Assembly (NCBI RefSeq): GCF_004353915.1
Contig: NZ_SMRP01000003.1
Coordinates: 62,001-126,000 of the forward strand
From: Paraburkholderia silviterrae
GTDB lineage: Bacteria; Pseudomonadota; Gammaproteobacteria; Burkholderiales; Burkholderiaceae
Length of the DNA: 64,000 nucleotides
Direction: 5' to 3'
The notes under the pieces were generated by a model. That model worked only from the letters and a program-made list of their open reading frames with translations, was not told where the DNA came from and ran no database searches. Below, piece after piece: positions 1-9,993 of the stretch. Both the position numbers and the translations under genes were made by a program. Each line of letters begins with the position of its first letter. Within the stretch, counting starts at the first letter, position 1.

Positions 1-475
1 TGATTTCGCCGAGCACCGGCTTGCAGTCGATGCCGCCCACTTGCTGGAAGTAGGTGAACTGCGTGACTTCCATGCCGTTCAACCAGACTTCCCAGCCGAG
101 GCCCCAGGCGCCGAGCGTGGGGTTCTCCCAGTCGTCTTCGACGAAGCGCACGTCGTTCTGCTTCAGGTCGAAGCCGAGCGCCTCGAGCGAGCCGAGGTAC
201 AGGTCGAGGATGTTCTCCGGCGCGGGCTTGAGCACCACCTGGTACTGGTAGTAGTGCTGCAGGCGGTTCGGGTTCTCGCCGTAGCGGCCGTCCTTCGGGC
301 GGCGCGAGGGCTGCACGTAGGCCGCGCGCCACGGCTCGGGGCCGATCGCGCGCAGGAAGGTGTGGACGTGCGAGGTGCCGGCGCCGACTTCCATGTCGAT
401 CGGCTGGAGCAGCGCGCAGCCCTGCTTGTCCCAGTAAGACTGGAGCGTCAGGATGATTTGCTGAAACGTGAGCAT
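1..475 (-). CDS. glyQ: Glycyl-tRNA synthetase alpha subunit (5' part, runs off window)
   Basis: The minus strand opens at the ATG ending at 475 and reads [19 protein letters not shown], then [15 protein letters not shown], the typical N-terminus of bacterial tetrameric glycyl-tRNA synthetase alpha chains. About 158 residues are visible of a usual 300 or so; the rest lies left of the window. The alpha subunit activates glycine and works with the beta subunit (glyS, expected next and outside the window). Its place downstream of lnt and corC on the same strand is the usual Burkholderia order. The identity is secure; only completeness cannot be judged. Confidence 0.95.
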   Translation of the reverse strand, partial: MLTFQQIILTLQSYWDKQGCALLQPIDMEVGAGTSHVHTFLRAIGPEPWRAAYVQPSRRPKDGRYGENPNRLQHYYQYQVVLKPAPENILDLYLGSLEALGFDLKQNDVRFVEDDWENPTLGAWGLGWEVWLNGMEVTQFTYFQQVGGIDCKPVLGEI

Positions 476-764
476 GTGTGCCTGCAGTGTCTTTTAGGGC
501 GAAAGGCGTGGGCTGCGGCGGCAAGGACGGCCAGGCGCTGCGTTCGGCGCGTGGCGGCGTCCCTTGCGTGCTGCGGTCCCGGCCCCCCGTCAGGAGGGGC
601 GGCCCGGTGCTAAAACGTTGAATTTTACCGGATTGGCGGGGCGTTGAGACCGCGGCGGGGTTCCGGGGGGATTTCGCTGTTGATGCCGCGCCGCAACGGC
701 ATCGATTGCCGGTGCGGTAACGAAGAAGCGGCAGCCGCGCGAGGCACTGCCGCTTCACACGTCA

Positions 765-2480
765 TCACGCCTTCTTGCGCCCCAGCCGTGCCGGCCCGAA
801 CGCGAAGCCGAGCGCCAGCAACAGCGGCGACACGGCGATCACGATGTCGTTGCCGCTTCTCACGTAGGGCGTGAAGCCTTGCGTGCCTTCCACGCGCACG
901 TCGAGCGAGCCCACGGTGAAGGCGGGCAGGCGCGCGATCACGTTGCCGTGCGCGTCGATGGCGGCGGTGGCGCCCGTATTGGTCGCGCGCAGCATCGGCC
1001 GGCCGGTTTCGAGCGAGCGCATGCGCGCGATCTGCAGATGCTGGTCGAGCGCGATGGTGTCGCCGAACCAGGCGAGGTTCGTCGAGTTGATGAGGATGCC
1101 CGGCGAGGTCGGGCTCTCGCGCACGGTGCGCGCGATTTCCTCGCCGAAGATGTCCTCGTAGCAGATATCGACGGCCACCGGCTGGTTGTGCACGAGGAAC
1201 GGCGGCTGCACGGGGGCGCCGCGCGCGAAGTCGCCAAGCGGGATGTTCATGAGATTCACGAACCAGCGGAAGCCCCACGGCACGAATTCGCCAAAGGGCA
1301 CGAGGTGGTGCTTGTCGTAGCGGTACAGGCCGTTCTGCCCGGGCGTGATGCCGAACAGGCTGTTGGTGTAGTCGACCACGCGCCCGTCGGGCGTGACCGT
1401 GCCGCCCACGGCGCCGAACAGGATCGAGGTGCCGGTGCCGTCGGCGAAGGCGCGGACATCGCGGCCGAACTTCTCGGGGATTTCCTGCATGAGCACGGGA
1501 ATCGCGGTCTCGGGCGTGACGACGAGGTCGGCGGGCTTTTCGGTGATGAGCTTCTGGAATTCGGCGAGCGAGTCCGTGAGGCCGGATTCGGAGAACTTCA
1601 TGTCCTGCTTCACGTTGCCTTGCAGGAGGCGCACGTTCAGGGGCGTGTTTTCGGGGTGCGTCCAGTTGACGAGCGGCAACAGCAAGCCCGCGGCGATCAC
1701 GGCCACGGTGGCCACGGTGGCGATGGCGGCCGTGGCGATGCCGCGGCGTTGCGTGCCGCCGGCGGAAGGCGCGAGCGCATCCGGGCGCGCTCGGCGCACG
1801 TGTACGAGCGCCTGCACGGCCAGCGCCGCGACGAGCGCGAGCACCCAGCCCACGCCATAGACACCGACGATCGGCGCAAATCCGGAGAGCGGCCCGTCCA
1901 CCTGCGCGTAGCCGCTGGAAAGCCACGGGAAGCCGGTGAAGACATAGCCGCGCGCCCATTCGCCGAGCGCCCAGGCGCTCGCGAATGCGAAGGCGCCGTG
2001 CCATGTCGGCGAAAACGGCAGCGTGCCGTTGCGCTCTCGCGCGTTGCTCGCGTGTCCCGCGCAGAACGACCAGAGGAGCGCGGCGAGCCCCGGATAGAGG
2101 CCGAGGTAGAGCGAAAAGAGCACGACCGCCGCGCCCGCGAGCACGGCGGGCATGCCGCCGTAGAAGTGCATGCTCACGTAGAGCCACCAGATGCCGCTCA
2201 CGAAGTTGCCGAAGCCGAACGCCCAGCCGGTGAAGAGCGCGCTCTTCCAGCCCGTGGTGCGCGTGAGCCAGAAGTAAAAGCCCGCGAAGATCGCGATTTC
2301 GAGCCAGCCTCCGTGCGGCGTGGGCGCGAACGAGAGCGTATTGAGCGCGCCCAGTGCGGCGGCGGCCAGGTAGTGCCAGGCGGGCAGGGCGCGCCGCGCC
2401 GCGGCGTCGCCTTTGCCGGCGGAGGCGGTGTCAGCGGCGCGCGCGCCGTTGCGCGTGCGGGAATCGATCGGTTCAGCCAT
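765..2480 (-). CDS. lnt: Apolipoprotein N-acyltransferase Lnt
   Basis: The 571-residue protein acylates the N-terminal cysteine of lipoproteins at the periplasmic face of the inner membrane, the last step of lipoprotein maturation. The N-terminal half (about residues 33-270) is a run of membrane helices. The C-terminal part is a nitrilase-like domain in which the Glu-Lys-Cys triad can be read: E324 in VTPETAIPV, K390 in DKHHLVPFGEF and C440 in DICYEDIFGEE. The first 30 residues are polar and poorly conserved in this family, so a slightly later start is possible. It lies just downstream of corC on the same strand, as in the E. coli ybeZ-ybeY-ybeX-lnt cluster. Confidence 0.97.
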   Translation of the reverse strand: MAEPIDSRTRNGARAADTASAGKGDAAARRALPAWHYLAAAALGALNTLSFAPTPHGGWLEIAIFAGFYFWLTRTTGWKSALFTGWAFGFGNFVSGIWWLYVSMHFYGGMPAVLAGAAVVLFSLYLGLYPGLAALLWSFCAGHASNARERNGTLPFSPTWHGAFAFASAWALGEWARGYVFTGFPWLSSGYAQVDGPLSGFAPIVGVYGVGWVLALVAALAVQALVHVRRARPDALAPSAGGTQRRGIATAAIATVATVAVIAAGLLLPLVNWTHPENTPLNVRLLQGNVKQDMKFSESGLTDSLAEFQKLITEKPADLVVTPETAIPVLMQEIPEKFGRDVRAFADGTGTSILFGAVGGTVTPDGRVVDYTNSLFGITPGQNGLYRYDKHHLVPFGEFVPWGFRWFVNLMNIPLGDFARGAPVQPPFLVHNQPVAVDICYEDIFGEEIARTVRESPTSPGILINSTNLAWFGDTIALDQHLQIARMRSLETGRPMLRATNTGATAAIDAHGNVIARLPAFTVGSLDVRVEGTQGFTPYVRSGNDIVIAVSPLLLALGFAFGPARLGRKKA

Positions 2481-2668
2481 GGATGTGCGTGGGCGCTGCA
2501 GTCCGACTGCAGGGGCGCTCGGGGCGCGGGTTGCAAAACGTTCGCCGCACGCGCCGTGCGTGCAGCGAGCGCAACGATAGCATTTTCGCGCGTCGGCAAT
2601 GTGTGGCGTCGGGGCGGACGTTTGGGGGCGGATCGTGCGCTGCTCGGGCTATGCACGCCGCAAAGCAA

Positions 2669-2692
2669 GACGCCGGCCCTAGGGCCGGCGTC
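2669..2692. terminator. 24-bp perfect palindrome between corC and lnt
   Basis: GACGCCGGCCCT is followed at once by its exact complement AGGGCCGGCGTC. As RNA it would form a very stable hairpin in the 274-bp gap between the corC stop and the lnt start. There is no long T run after it on either strand, so a classical Rho-independent terminator is not certain. It could partly terminate or stabilise transcripts between the two genes. Confidence 0.45.
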
Positions 2693-2754
2693 GTCCGAAG
2701 CGCGTAGAGCACGGATCGCACCGATAGCGCATCTCGCGCATCTCGCGCGGGGCG

Positions 2755-3648
2755 TCAGGTCCCCGGCGGCTGCAGCGCGGCTTCGCGCTGGCCCGCGAGC
2801 GGATCGCGGCGCACGAGCAGCATGTGCACCTGGCGGGCGTCGGCGCGCAGCACCTCGAAGATCAGGTCGTCGATGCGCACCTTTTCGCCGCGATGCGGCA
2901 CGTGCCCGAAATGGTTCGTGACGAAGCCGCCGATGGTATCGACTTCATCGTCCGAGAAATGGGTGCCGAACGCCTCGTTGAACTGCTCGATTTCGGTGAG
3001 CGCGCGCACGCGGAAGCGCCCGTCGGGCGAGGCGATGATGTTGCCGCTTTCCTCGTCGAAGTCGTATTCGTCCTCGATGTCGCCAACGATCTGCTCGAGC
3101 ACGTCCTCGATCGTGATGAGGCCGGCCACGCCGCCGTATTCGTCCACGACGATGGCGATGTGATTGCGGTTCTGGCGAAAGTCGTGCAGCAGCACGTTCA
3201 GGCGCTTGGACTCGGGGATGAACACGGCCGGGCGCAGCATGCCGCGCACGTCGAATTCCTCTTCGGCGTAGTAGCGCAGCAGGTCTTTCGCGAGCAGCAC
3301 GCCAATCACGTTGTCGCGGTTGCTCTCGTAGACCGGATAGCGCGAGTGCGCCTTGTCCAGCACGAAAGGGATGAACTCGTCGGGGGTCTCGGCAATGTTG
3401 ATCGCATCCATCTGGGCGCGCGGCACCATGATGTCGCGCGCGCAGAGCTCGGACACCTGGAATACGCCCTCGATCATCGAAAGCGAATCGGCGTCGATCA
3501 GATTGCGCGCGTGCGCGTCCTGGAGGATTTCGAGAAGCTCGCTGCGCGAGTCGGGCTCGGGCGAGATGAAGTCGGTCAGCCGCTCGAGGAGGGAGCGCTT
3601 TTCCTGCGGTTTGTCGGTTTGTCGTCGACTGGGATAGGAGTCGTTCAT
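2755..3648 (-). CDS. corC: CorC/YbeX family protein (CBS domain pair, transporter-associated domain)
   Basis: The 297-residue protein starts at MNDSYPSRRQ; the frame is open a further 30 codons upstream, but that stretch does not look like the family. A CBS pair spans about residues 60-195 (motifs RDIMVPRAQMD and VVDEYGGVAGLITIEDVLEQI), followed by a C-terminal CorC_HlyC domain (DTIGGFVTNHFGHVPHRGE). The family has been tied to Co/Mg efflux and, in E. coli, to ribosome and Mg homeostasis together with YbeY. It lacks the DUF21 membrane domain, as expected for YbeX. It shares strand with lnt downstream but is separated from ybeY by other genes, unlike E. coli. Confidence 0.95.
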   Translation of the reverse strand: MNDSYPSRRQTDKPQEKRSLLERLTDFISPEPDSRSELLEILQDAHARNLIDADSLSMIEGVFQVSELCARDIMVPRAQMDAINIAETPDEFIPFVLDKAHSRYPVYESNRDNVIGVLLAKDLLRYYAEEEFDVRGMLRPAVFIPESKRLNVLLHDFRQNRNHIAIVVDEYGGVAGLITIEDVLEQIVGDIEDEYDFDEESGNIIASPDGRFRVRALTEIEQFNEAFGTHFSDDEVDTIGGFVTNHFGHVPHRGEKVRIDDLIFEVLRADARQVHMLLVRRDPLAGQREAALQPPGT

Positions 3649-4056
3649 GGTGGTGCGCCCTGGGCCTCTTGAGGGCTGGGCGCGCTGTTGCGGATAGGAA
3701 AGGATACAACATGCGTGTGGCGCGCCCGTGTAGGGCATGCCCGCAGATCCATCCTAACGCAGATGCGGGGTACCCGCGCGGTCGAGAACACCCGGTGGCC
3801 GCCGCTTCCACAACGCGCGCCGGCCGGTGTCAATGCGCGCGGCACTTTGCGGGCGCTCGCCCTGGTTCGCACTAGTTCTTGGCGTCGGATTTAAACGATT
3901 CTGGGCACCACTTTGACGAGCGTCATTTCCTGAGAGATGTTTGACAATCTCCTTTCAGCGATGACGCTCTAATTCGCCTCTTGGTGCGGGACATCGTCGT
4001 CCTGCGTGTTGATGGCCGGACAAGCGGTCCGGTCCAGCTGCGAGAGGAGACTCATT
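3649..4056. other. Divergent intergenic region, corC / lipoprotein operon
   Basis: There is no gene in this 408-bp divergent gap. A 9-bp inverted repeat, GAGCGTCAT at 3918-3926 and ATGACGCTC at 3961-3969, brackets a TTGACA hexamer at 3941-3946, so it may be an operator around the promoter of the three lipoprotein genes. No convincing -10 at the best spacing was found, so the promoter itself is only suggested. Confidence 0.35.
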
Positions 4057-4749
4057 GTGCAAGTGTTATCGAAAAGGCGTGCGAAGCTGTGCGCGGCATG
4101 GCTCGTGCCGCCGCTACTCGTCATTTTGACCGGCTGTGCGACCGAAGCGTCGCGCACGCTCGCCGTCCCGCAAGTGGCGGTGGCGAGCACGCCCTACGCG
4201 GGCAAACCCGTGCCGGTCGCGGTCGGCAAGTTCGACAATCGTTCGAGCTACATGCGCGGCATTTTCACGGACGGCATCGACCGTCTGGGCGGTCAGGCCA
4301 AAACCATCCTGATCACGGCGCTCCAGCAGAGCGGGCGCTTTAACGTGCTCGACCGCGACAACCTCGACGAGATCCGTCAGGAAGCCGGCTTCACGAAGCA
4401 GGCGCAGGCAGTGAAGGGCGCGCGCTACATCCTCACCGGCGATGTGACCGAGTTCGGCCGCAAGGAAGTCGGCGATCAGCAGCTGTTCGGCATTCTTGGA
4501 CGCGGCAAGAGCCAGGTGGCTTACGCGAAGGTGAGCCTCAATGTGGTCGATACGGTCACCTCGGAAGTCGTGGCTTCGGCGCAGGGCGCGGGCGAATACA
4601 GCCTGTCGAACCGCGAGGTGATCGGCTTCGGCGGCACCTCGGGCTACGACTCGACGCTCAACGGCAAGGTGCTCGACCTCGCGATCCAGGAAGCCGTCAA
4701 TCGCCTCGCCGAACGCGTCGACTCAGGCGCGCTGGCCGCGGTGAAGTGA
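4057..4749 (+). CDS. CsgG/HfaB-like lipoprotein
   Basis: The 230-residue protein is preferred from the GTG at 4057, because a GAGAGGAGA ribosome site lies 7 bases upstream; an ATG at 4006 in frame would give 17 extra residues and no such site. A short cationic start and hydrophobic stretch end in the lipobox LTGC with the lipid cysteine at residue 27. The rest resembles the CsgG fold (VAVGKFDNRSSYMRG, LQQSGRFNVLDRDNL, ARYILTGDVTEF). CsgG proteins form outer-membrane secretion pores in curli systems, but this lone CsgG-DUF4810-DUF799 trio occurs without curli genes and its function is not established. First gene of an operon of three. Confidence 0.88.
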   Translation: MQVLSKRRAKLCAAWLVPPLLVILTGCATEASRTLAVPQVAVASTPYAGKPVPVAVGKFDNRSSYMRGIFTDGIDRLGGQAKTILITALQQSGRFNVLDRDNLDEIRQEAGFTKQAQAVKGARYILTGDVTEFGRKEVGDQQLFGILGRGKSQVAYAKVSLNVVDTVTSEVVASAQGAGEYSLSNREVIGFGGTSGYDSTLNGKVLDLAIQEAVNRLAERVDSGALAAVK

Positions 4750-4790
4750 CGGCGGCGCAAATCGACCCGGTTAGAAGAAGAGACCAACAC

Positions 4791-5171
4791 ATGACGAAAA
4801 CCACTCATATGCGGCGGCGCGCCGGCGTGCCGCTCGGCGTCGCCCTGGCTGTCGCCGGCGCGCTGCTTGCCGGCTGCGCAACACGCTCGCAACCCACGCT
4901 CTATCAATGGGACGCCTATCAGCCGCAGGTCTATGCGTACCTGAAAGGACAAGCGAGCCCCGAGGAGCAGATCGGGGCGCTTGAACAGGCACTTCAGCAG
5001 ATCCGCGCAAAGGGTAACCGGCCGCCGCCAGGCTTCCACGCTCACCTTGGCGCGCTCTACGCGAGCGTCGGCAAGGGCCAGCAGGCGCAGCAGGAATTGC
5101 TTGCGGAGAAGGAAGCCTTCCCCGAATCGTCCGCTTACATGGACTTCTTGCTGAAAAACCTTTCGAAGTAG
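4791..5171 (+). CDS. DUF4810 lipoprotein
   Basis: The 126-residue protein has a signal peptide ending in lipobox LAGC (cysteine 29), followed by TRSQPTLYQWDAYQPQVYAYLK and a helical, TPR-like C-terminal half. The start is the ATG at 4791, 41 bases after the csgG-like stop, with an AGAAGAAGAG stretch upstream. It belongs to the DUF4810 family, found between CsgG-like and DUF799 lipoproteins in many beta- and gamma-proteobacteria. It probably forms an envelope complex with its two neighbours; the role is unknown. Confidence 0.87.
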   Translation: MTKTTHMRRRAGVPLGVALAVAGALLAGCATRSQPTLYQWDAYQPQVYAYLKGQASPEEQIGALEQALQQIRAKGNRPPPGFHAHLGALYASVGKGQQAQQELLAEKEAFPESSAYMDFLLKNLSK

Positions 5172-5181
5172 GCGACTGATC

Positions 5182-5862
5182 ATGCTCAACTTTTCGTTTC
5201 TCAAATGCGTGCCGGTGCTCGCGCTGGCCGCACTGCTCGCGGCGTGCGCGGGGCCGCAGAAGTCCACTCCAGGCTACGACTACACCGCGTTCAAGAGCGC
5301 AAAGCCGAAATCGATTCTCGTGCTGCCGCCGCTGAACGAGACCGCCGATGTGAACGCCACGAACGGCATGCTCTCGCAGATGACGATGCCACTCGCGGAA
5401 TCAGGCTACTACGTACTGCCCGTTGCCGAAGTGGCCGAAACGTTCCGCCAGAACGGCATGACGATGCCCGCGGAAATGCAGGCCACGTCGCCAAAGAAGC
5501 TGCGTGACATTTTCGGCGCCGATGCAGCCCTCTATACGAAGGTGACGCAGTACGGCTCCGTGTATCAGGTGGTGGACAGCAATACGGTCGTGGCGGCGTC
5601 GGCCAAGCTCGTCAGTCTCGGTAATGGCGACGTGCTCTGGGAAGGCAGCGCGAGCGCCAACGGCAAGGAATTGGGCAACGTGGACTTTGGCAGCGGCAGC
5701 GTGATCGGCATGCTGGTGCAGGCCGCGGTCAAGCAGGTTGCGCATTCGCTTTCCGACGAGAGCCAGGAGGTGGCGGGCCTGACGAGCCAGAAGCTGCTGT
5801 CGGCAGGGCCGCCGAACGGACTGCTCTACGGTCCGCATTCGCCGAAGTACGGCAGCGACTGA
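5182..5862 (+). CDS. DUF799 / GNA1162-type lipoprotein
   Basis: The 226-residue protein has a signal peptide with lipobox LAAC (cysteine 22), then the family pattern KPKSILVLPPLNETADVNA, PLAESGYYVLPVAEVAETF and DAALYTKVTQYG. Neisseria GNA1162 is the best-known member, a surface-exposed lipoprotein whose fold resembles TolB and CsgG N-terminal domains. It starts 10 bases after the DUF4810 stop, so all three lipoproteins are one transcript. Maturation of all three requires Lnt, encoded nearby on the opposite strand. Molecular function unknown. Confidence 0.9.
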   Translation: MLNFSFLKCVPVLALAALLAACAGPQKSTPGYDYTAFKSAKPKSILVLPPLNETADVNATNGMLSQMTMPLAESGYYVLPVAEVAETFRQNGMTMPAEMQATSPKKLRDIFGADAALYTKVTQYGSVYQVVDSNTVVAASAKLVSLGNGDVLWEGSASANGKELGNVDFGSGSVIGMLVQAAVKQVAHSLSDESQEVAGLTSQKLLSAGPPNGLLYGPHSPKYGSD

Positions 5863-5940
5863 GGCTATCTGTGCGATGCGTGTGAAGCGTGGTGGCGTGC
5901 GCGCCATCGAGCGGGGGGGCGAGCTCGGCGCTCGCCTGAC

Positions 5941-6720
5941 TCACGCGCAGCGCGCGAGCAGCCGCTCCAGCGCCCGGTCGGGCATGCCGCTCTCGCGCAA
6001 CGCCACCACCGTACGTCGCACGTAGTCGAGCGTCGTGCCGTAGCGGCCCTCGGCGCAGCCGAACACGGTGCGTACCGTGTTTTCATCGAGTTTGCCCGTG
6101 TAAGTGGGCACGTCGCGCCGCATGACGAAGGCGAGCGCCGCAACGCGCCGGCCGTCGGCGAGCGCGCAGGGCAACCAGGCGGGCCGGTACGATCCCATCG
6201 GCATTTCGCGGCGCCAGAGCGCTTCCAGATGCGGCATGACGCCATCGGCGGCCAGCCGAAAAGCCACGCCGGCGCACGAGCCGCCACGGTCGAGCGCGAG
6301 CACGAGGCCCGGCTGCTCGGGCGTGCCGCGATTCACGCGCGACCACAGATACAGCCCGCGATGGTAGCCGTGCACGCGCGAGCGCACGTTTTCGACGGTC
6401 GGCAGGCCCGGATTCCAGATCAGCGAGCCATAGCCGAACAGCCAGATGTCGCTCGTGCCGTCCCATTGCTGGAGCGTGCAGTCGAGCGACGCGCGCAGTT
6501 CGTCTTCGGTGAGCAGACGCGACTCGCCGAGCGAAGGCGGATAGCCGGGGCAAGGCAGCGCCGTGCTGCCCGGGGACGCCCGGCCGGAGGGTTTGCCTCC
6601 TGCGGAAAAGGGCGTCTCGCCGCAGGGCGCTCCGCCGGAGGGCGCGCCGCCGGAGGGCGCACCGCTTTCCACCAGCGGTTCGGAAACATCACCGGAATCG
6701 TTCGCGCGCTTGTCGTTCAT
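5941..6720 (-). CDS. ChaC-like gamma-glutamylcyclotransferase
   Basis: The 259-residue protein carries the substrate-binding GYGSL motif in WLFGYGSLIWNPG (about residue 95) and the family glutamate in LWRREMPMGSY. ChaC enzymes cleave glutathione to 5-oxoproline and Cys-Gly in the cytosol. The first 70 residues are an unusual low-complexity Gly/Ala/Pro/Ser extension with GGAPSGGAP repeats; the DNA there (about 6590-6660) shows a repeated GGAGGGCGC unit that probably grows and shrinks by slippage. No Met near the domain edge offers a better start. It sits between ybeY and the lipoprotein operon on the minus strand. Confidence 0.88.
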   Translation of the reverse strand: MNDKRANDSGDVSEPLVESGAPSGGAPSGGAPCGETPFSAGGKPSGRASPGSTALPCPGYPPSLGESRLLTEDELRASLDCTLQQWDGTSDIWLFGYGSLIWNPGLPTVENVRSRVHGYHRGLYLWSRVNRGTPEQPGLVLALDRGGSCAGVAFRLAADGVMPHLEALWRREMPMGSYRPAWLPCALADGRRVAALAFVMRRDVPTYTGKLDENTVRTVFGCAEGRYGTTLDYVRRTVVALRESGMPDRALERLLARCA

Positions 6721-6757
6721 ATCGGACGGGGTAGGGCGGGAAAGACCAGTCGAGGCC

Positions 6758-7219
6758 TTACTTGTACGGATCGGGAAAGCCGAGCGAGTTGAGGACTTCG
6801 GTTTCGATGCCCTCCATCTCTTCGGCTTCGGCGTCGTCCTCGTGATCGTAGCCTTGCGCGTGCAGCGTGCCGTGCACGAGCAGGTGCGCGTAGTGCGCCG
6901 AAAGCGGCTTGCCCTGTTCGGCGGCTTCCTTCTCCACCACCGGGCAGCAGAGAATCAGGTCGCCTGTCACGGGATCGTCCTCACTCTCGGCGTAAGCGAA
7001 GGTAAGGACGTTGGTCGCGTAGTCCTTGCCGCGATAGCTGCGGTTGAGCGTGCGGCCTTCTTCGGCGTCGACGAAGCGCACAGTCAGCTCGGCGTCGGCG
7101 AACAGGGCGGCCTTCACCCATGCCGCCACGGTCGCCCGTGGCAGCGCGGCCTTGTGCTCGGGAAACGCCTTCGCGGCGGGGAACTGCACGTTCAGTTTGA
7201 GTTTCGGTGCGCGGGGCAT
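6758..7219 (-). CDS. ybeY: Endoribonuclease YbeY
   Basis: The 153-residue protein from [11 protein letters not shown] ends with the zinc-binding signature [11 protein letters not shown] near residue 125. YbeY is a metal-dependent RNase for 16S rRNA 3' maturation and ribosome quality control. The open frame continues upstream for 31 codons, but that part overlaps the ybeZ 3' end and is Arg/Thr-rich, so the start at 7219 is preferred. It sits 34 bases downstream of ybeZ on the same strand, the conserved pairing. Confidence 0.96.
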   Translation of the reverse strand: MPRAPKLKLNVQFPAAKAFPEHKAALPRATVAAWVKAALFADAELTVRFVDAEEGRTLNRSYRGKDYATNVLTFAYAESEDDPVTGDLILCCPVVEKEAAEQGKPLSAHYAHLLVHGTLHAQGYDHEDDAEAEEMEGIETEVLNSLGFPDPYK

Positions 7220-7253
7220 GGTGCGTCGTTGCTTGTCGTCTCGGGCGTGCGCA

Positions 7254-8366
7254 TCAGCGCGCGTCGCCGTTGCCGTCATCCTTATTCGAGTGCGCGTCGT
7301 AGGCCTCGACAATACGCGCGACGAGCGGATGGCGCACGACGTCCGCGCTCGTGAAGCGCGTGAGCGCGATGCCGCGCACGTCGGCGAGCACGTGCTGCGC
7401 CTCGATCAGCCCGCTCTTGTGGCCGCGCGGCAGGTCTATCTGGGTGACGTCGCCGGTCACGACGGCCTTCGAGCCGAAGCCGATGCGCGTCAGGAACATC
7501 TTCATCTGCTCGGGCGTGGTGTTCTGCGCCTCGTCGAGGATGATGAACGCGTGATTGAGCGTGCGTCCGCGCATGTACGCGAGCGGCGCGATCTCGATCA
7601 TCTGGCGCTCGAACATTTTCGCGGTCTTGTCGAAGCCGAGCAGGTCGTAGAGCGCGTCATACAAAGGACGCAGATACGGGTCCACCTTCTGCGCGAGGTC
7701 GCCGGGCAGGAAGCCGAGGCGCTCGCCCGCTTCCACGGCCGGACGCGTGAGCACGATGCGCTTGACCTGGTCGCGCTCGAGCGCGTCCACGGCGCAGGCC
7801 ACGGCGAGATAGGTCTTGCCCGTGCCCGCCGGCCCGATGCCGAAGGTCACGTCGTGCGAGATGATCTGCTTGAGGTATTCGCGCTGCGCGGGCGTGCGGC
7901 CACGCAGGTCGGCGCGGCGCGTGTAGAGCTTCGGACCGAGTTCCTCGACATCGACGCCTTCGCGCGCGGGCTCGTCGAACGGGTGATCGGGGTCGCCGCG
8001 GAATCGTGGGTCGATTTCCACCGCATCGGCGCCATTGTTGCGCAGCCCGCCGTTGCCGCTCGCGCGCGCATCGTTGGCGGAGTTGCCCGCGAAGTTGGCA
8101 GGATGGCGCGCTTCGACCAGCGCGAGCTGGATGTCGTCGACGGAAAGCGGATCGCGCGCCTGGTTGTAGAAGTTTTCGAGCGCGGCGAGCGCGAGTTTCG
8201 CGCCGCGACCGCGAATCGAGATGCGATGGCCGCGCCGCGCGAGGGTCACGTCGAGCGCCTGTTCGATTTGCCGCAGGTTTTCGTCGAGCGGGCCGCAGAG
8301 ATTTGCGAGCCGCGCGTTGTCGTCGCGCGGCGCGGTGAATTCCAGATGCTGCTGATTGGGCTTCAA
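7254..8366 (-). CDS. ybeZ: PhoH family ATPase (YbeZ)
   Basis: The 370-residue protein has an N-terminal RNA-binding-like region ([20 protein letters not shown]), an acidic/Asn-rich linker around residues 90-130, and a PhoH ATPase domain with Walker A GPAGTGKT and Walker [10 protein letters not shown]. It is thought to act with YbeY in RNA metabolism. It starts 29 bases after the miaB stop on the same strand, so miaB-ybeZ-ybeY form one operon as in E. coli. The sequence tail [10 protein letters not shown] is hydrophilic and variable in the family. Confidence 0.96.
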   Translation of the reverse strand: MKPNQQHLEFTAPRDDNARLANLCGPLDENLRQIEQALDVTLARRGHRISIRGRGAKLALAALENFYNQARDPLSVDDIQLALVEARHPANFAGNSANDARASGNGGLRNNGADAVEIDPRFRGDPDHPFDEPAREGVDVEELGPKLYTRRADLRGRTPAQREYLKQIISHDVTFGIGPAGTGKTYLAVACAVDALERDQVKRIVLTRPAVEAGERLGFLPGDLAQKVDPYLRPLYDALYDLLGFDKTAKMFERQMIEIAPLAYMRGRTLNHAFIILDEAQNTTPEQMKMFLTRIGFGSKAVVTGDVTQIDLPRGHKSGLIEAQHVLADVRGIALTRFTSADVVRHPLVARIVEAYDAHSNKDDGNGDAR

Positions 8367-8395
8367 GGTATCAGTGAACTCCGTTCAGGCGCTGA

Positions 8396-9769
8396 TCAGT
8401 GCGTGAGCGCCGAAGTGTCCTCGTGCGCGAGCACGAGCTCGCCGCGCAGCGAGTGCGGGTAGGCGTGGTTGATCTTCACGTCGATCATCTGGCCGATCAG
8501 GCGTGCGTGCGAGGCGAGCGGCGCCGGGAAGTTCACGACGCGGTTGTTCTCGGTGCGGCCCGAGAGCTCGCTCGGGTCTTTGCGCGACGGGCCTTCCACC
8601 AGAATGCGCTCGACTCGGCCGACCATCGACTGGCTGATGCGCTGCACGTTCTCTTCGATCGTGGCCTGCAGATGCTGCAGGCGCTTCAACTTCACTTCGC
8701 GCGGCGTGTCGTCGTGCAGGTTCGCAGCCGGCGTGCCCGGACGCGGGCTATAGATGAACGAGAAGCTCGTGTCGTACTTCATTTCCTCGACGAGCGCCAT
8801 GGTCTTCTCGAAGTCCTCTTCGGTCTCGCCGGGGAAGCCCACGATGATGTCCGTGGAGAGCGACAGGTCGGGGCGAATCGCACGCAGCTTGCGGATGACC
8901 GACTTGTATTCGAGCACGGTGTAGCCGCGCTTCATCGCCATCAGCACGCGGTCCGAACCGTGCTGCACCGGCAGATGCAGATGGCTCACGAGCTTGGGCA
9001 CCTTCGCATAGGCGTCGATCAGGCGCTGCGTGAATTCCTTCGGATGCGAAGTGGTGTAGCGGATGCGCTCGATGCCGGGGATGTCGGCGACGTATTCGAT
9101 CAGCGTGGCAAAGTCGGCGATGTCTTGCGCGCCTTGCGTGAGGGCGCCGCGGTAGGCGTTCACGTTTTGGCCGAGCAGCGTGACTTCGCGCACGCCCTGG
9201 TCGGCGAGGCCGGCGACTTCCGTGAGCACGTCGTCGAGCGGGCGCGAGACTTCCTCGCCGCGCGTGTACGGCACGACGCAGTAGCTGCAGTATTTCGAGC
9301 AGCCTTCCATGATCGAGACGAACGCGCTCGGGCCTTCCACGCGCGCGGGCGGCAGGTGGTCGAACTTCTCGATTTCGGGGAACGTGATGTCGACCTGCGC
9401 GCGGCCCGAGGCGCGGCGCGCGTCGATCATCTGCGGCAGGCGGTGCAGGGTTTGCGGACCGAACACGAGGTCGACGTAGGGCGCGCGCTGCACGATGGCC
9501 GCGCCTTCCTGGCTCGCCACGCAGCCGCCTACGCCGATCAGCAGGTTCGGGTTCGCTTCCTTGAGCTCGCGCACACGGCCGAGGTCGGAGAACACCTTCT
9601 CCTGGGCCTTTTCACGCACCGAGCAAGTGTTGAAGAGAATGACGTCCGCGTCTTCGGGCGTATCGGTTTTCACGAGGCCTTCAGCGGCGCCGAGCACGTC
9701 GACCATCTTGTCGGAGTCGTACTCGTTCATCTGGCAGCCAAAGGTCTTTACATAAACTTTCTTGGTCAT
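8396..9769 (-). CDS. miaB: tRNA-2-methylthio-N6-dimethylallyladenosine synthase
   Basis: The 457-residue radical-SAM methylthiotransferase modifies A37 of tRNAs reading codons that start with U. Three N-terminal cysteines bind the auxiliary cluster ([30 protein letters not shown]). The radical-SAM triad is in [15 protein letters not shown], and a TRAM domain ends the protein. The start [15 protein letters not shown] at 9769 is chosen; the frame runs 41 codons further upstream without family resemblance. First gene of miaB-ybeZ-ybeY. Confidence 0.97.
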   Translation of the reverse strand: MTKKVYVKTFGCQMNEYDSDKMVDVLGAAEGLVKTDTPEDADVILFNTCSVREKAQEKVFSDLGRVRELKEANPNLLIGVGGCVASQEGAAIVQRAPYVDLVFGPQTLHRLPQMIDARRASGRAQVDITFPEIEKFDHLPPARVEGPSAFVSIMEGCSKYCSYCVVPYTRGEEVSRPLDDVLTEVAGLADQGVREVTLLGQNVNAYRGALTQGAQDIADFATLIEYVADIPGIERIRYTTSHPKEFTQRLIDAYAKVPKLVSHLHLPVQHGSDRVLMAMKRGYTVLEYKSVIRKLRAIRPDLSLSTDIIVGFPGETEEDFEKTMALVEEMKYDTSFSFIYSPRPGTPAANLHDDTPREVKLKRLQHLQATIEENVQRISQSMVGRVERILVEGPSRKDPSELSGRTENNRVVNFPAPLASHARLIGQMIDVKINHAYPHSLRGELVLAHEDTSALTH

Positions 9770-9993
9770 CGGGGTCGCCGTTCGCAGTGGTTTACCTGGG
9801 GGCGTCGTCCGGTTGATGCACGCGTGCACTTCGGGACTACGGTGATAAAGAGGGCTGAAACGGGTGGCCAGGCCGCGCGGGCCGTGGTGCACCCCCGTGG
9901 TGTACCCAATAGGGGCGATTCGCGTGCTTTTGCGTATTTTTGCCGCCAGTTTGCGGCGCGAATCGTCATTCAGCGCAATCCAACATTATAGCC

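Noticed and set aside
879..2921. 680-codon open frame on the plus strand across lnt
   Set aside because: It is antisense to lnt and corC, has no family features and an Arg/Ala/Gly/His-rich composition typical of shadows in GC-rich DNA.
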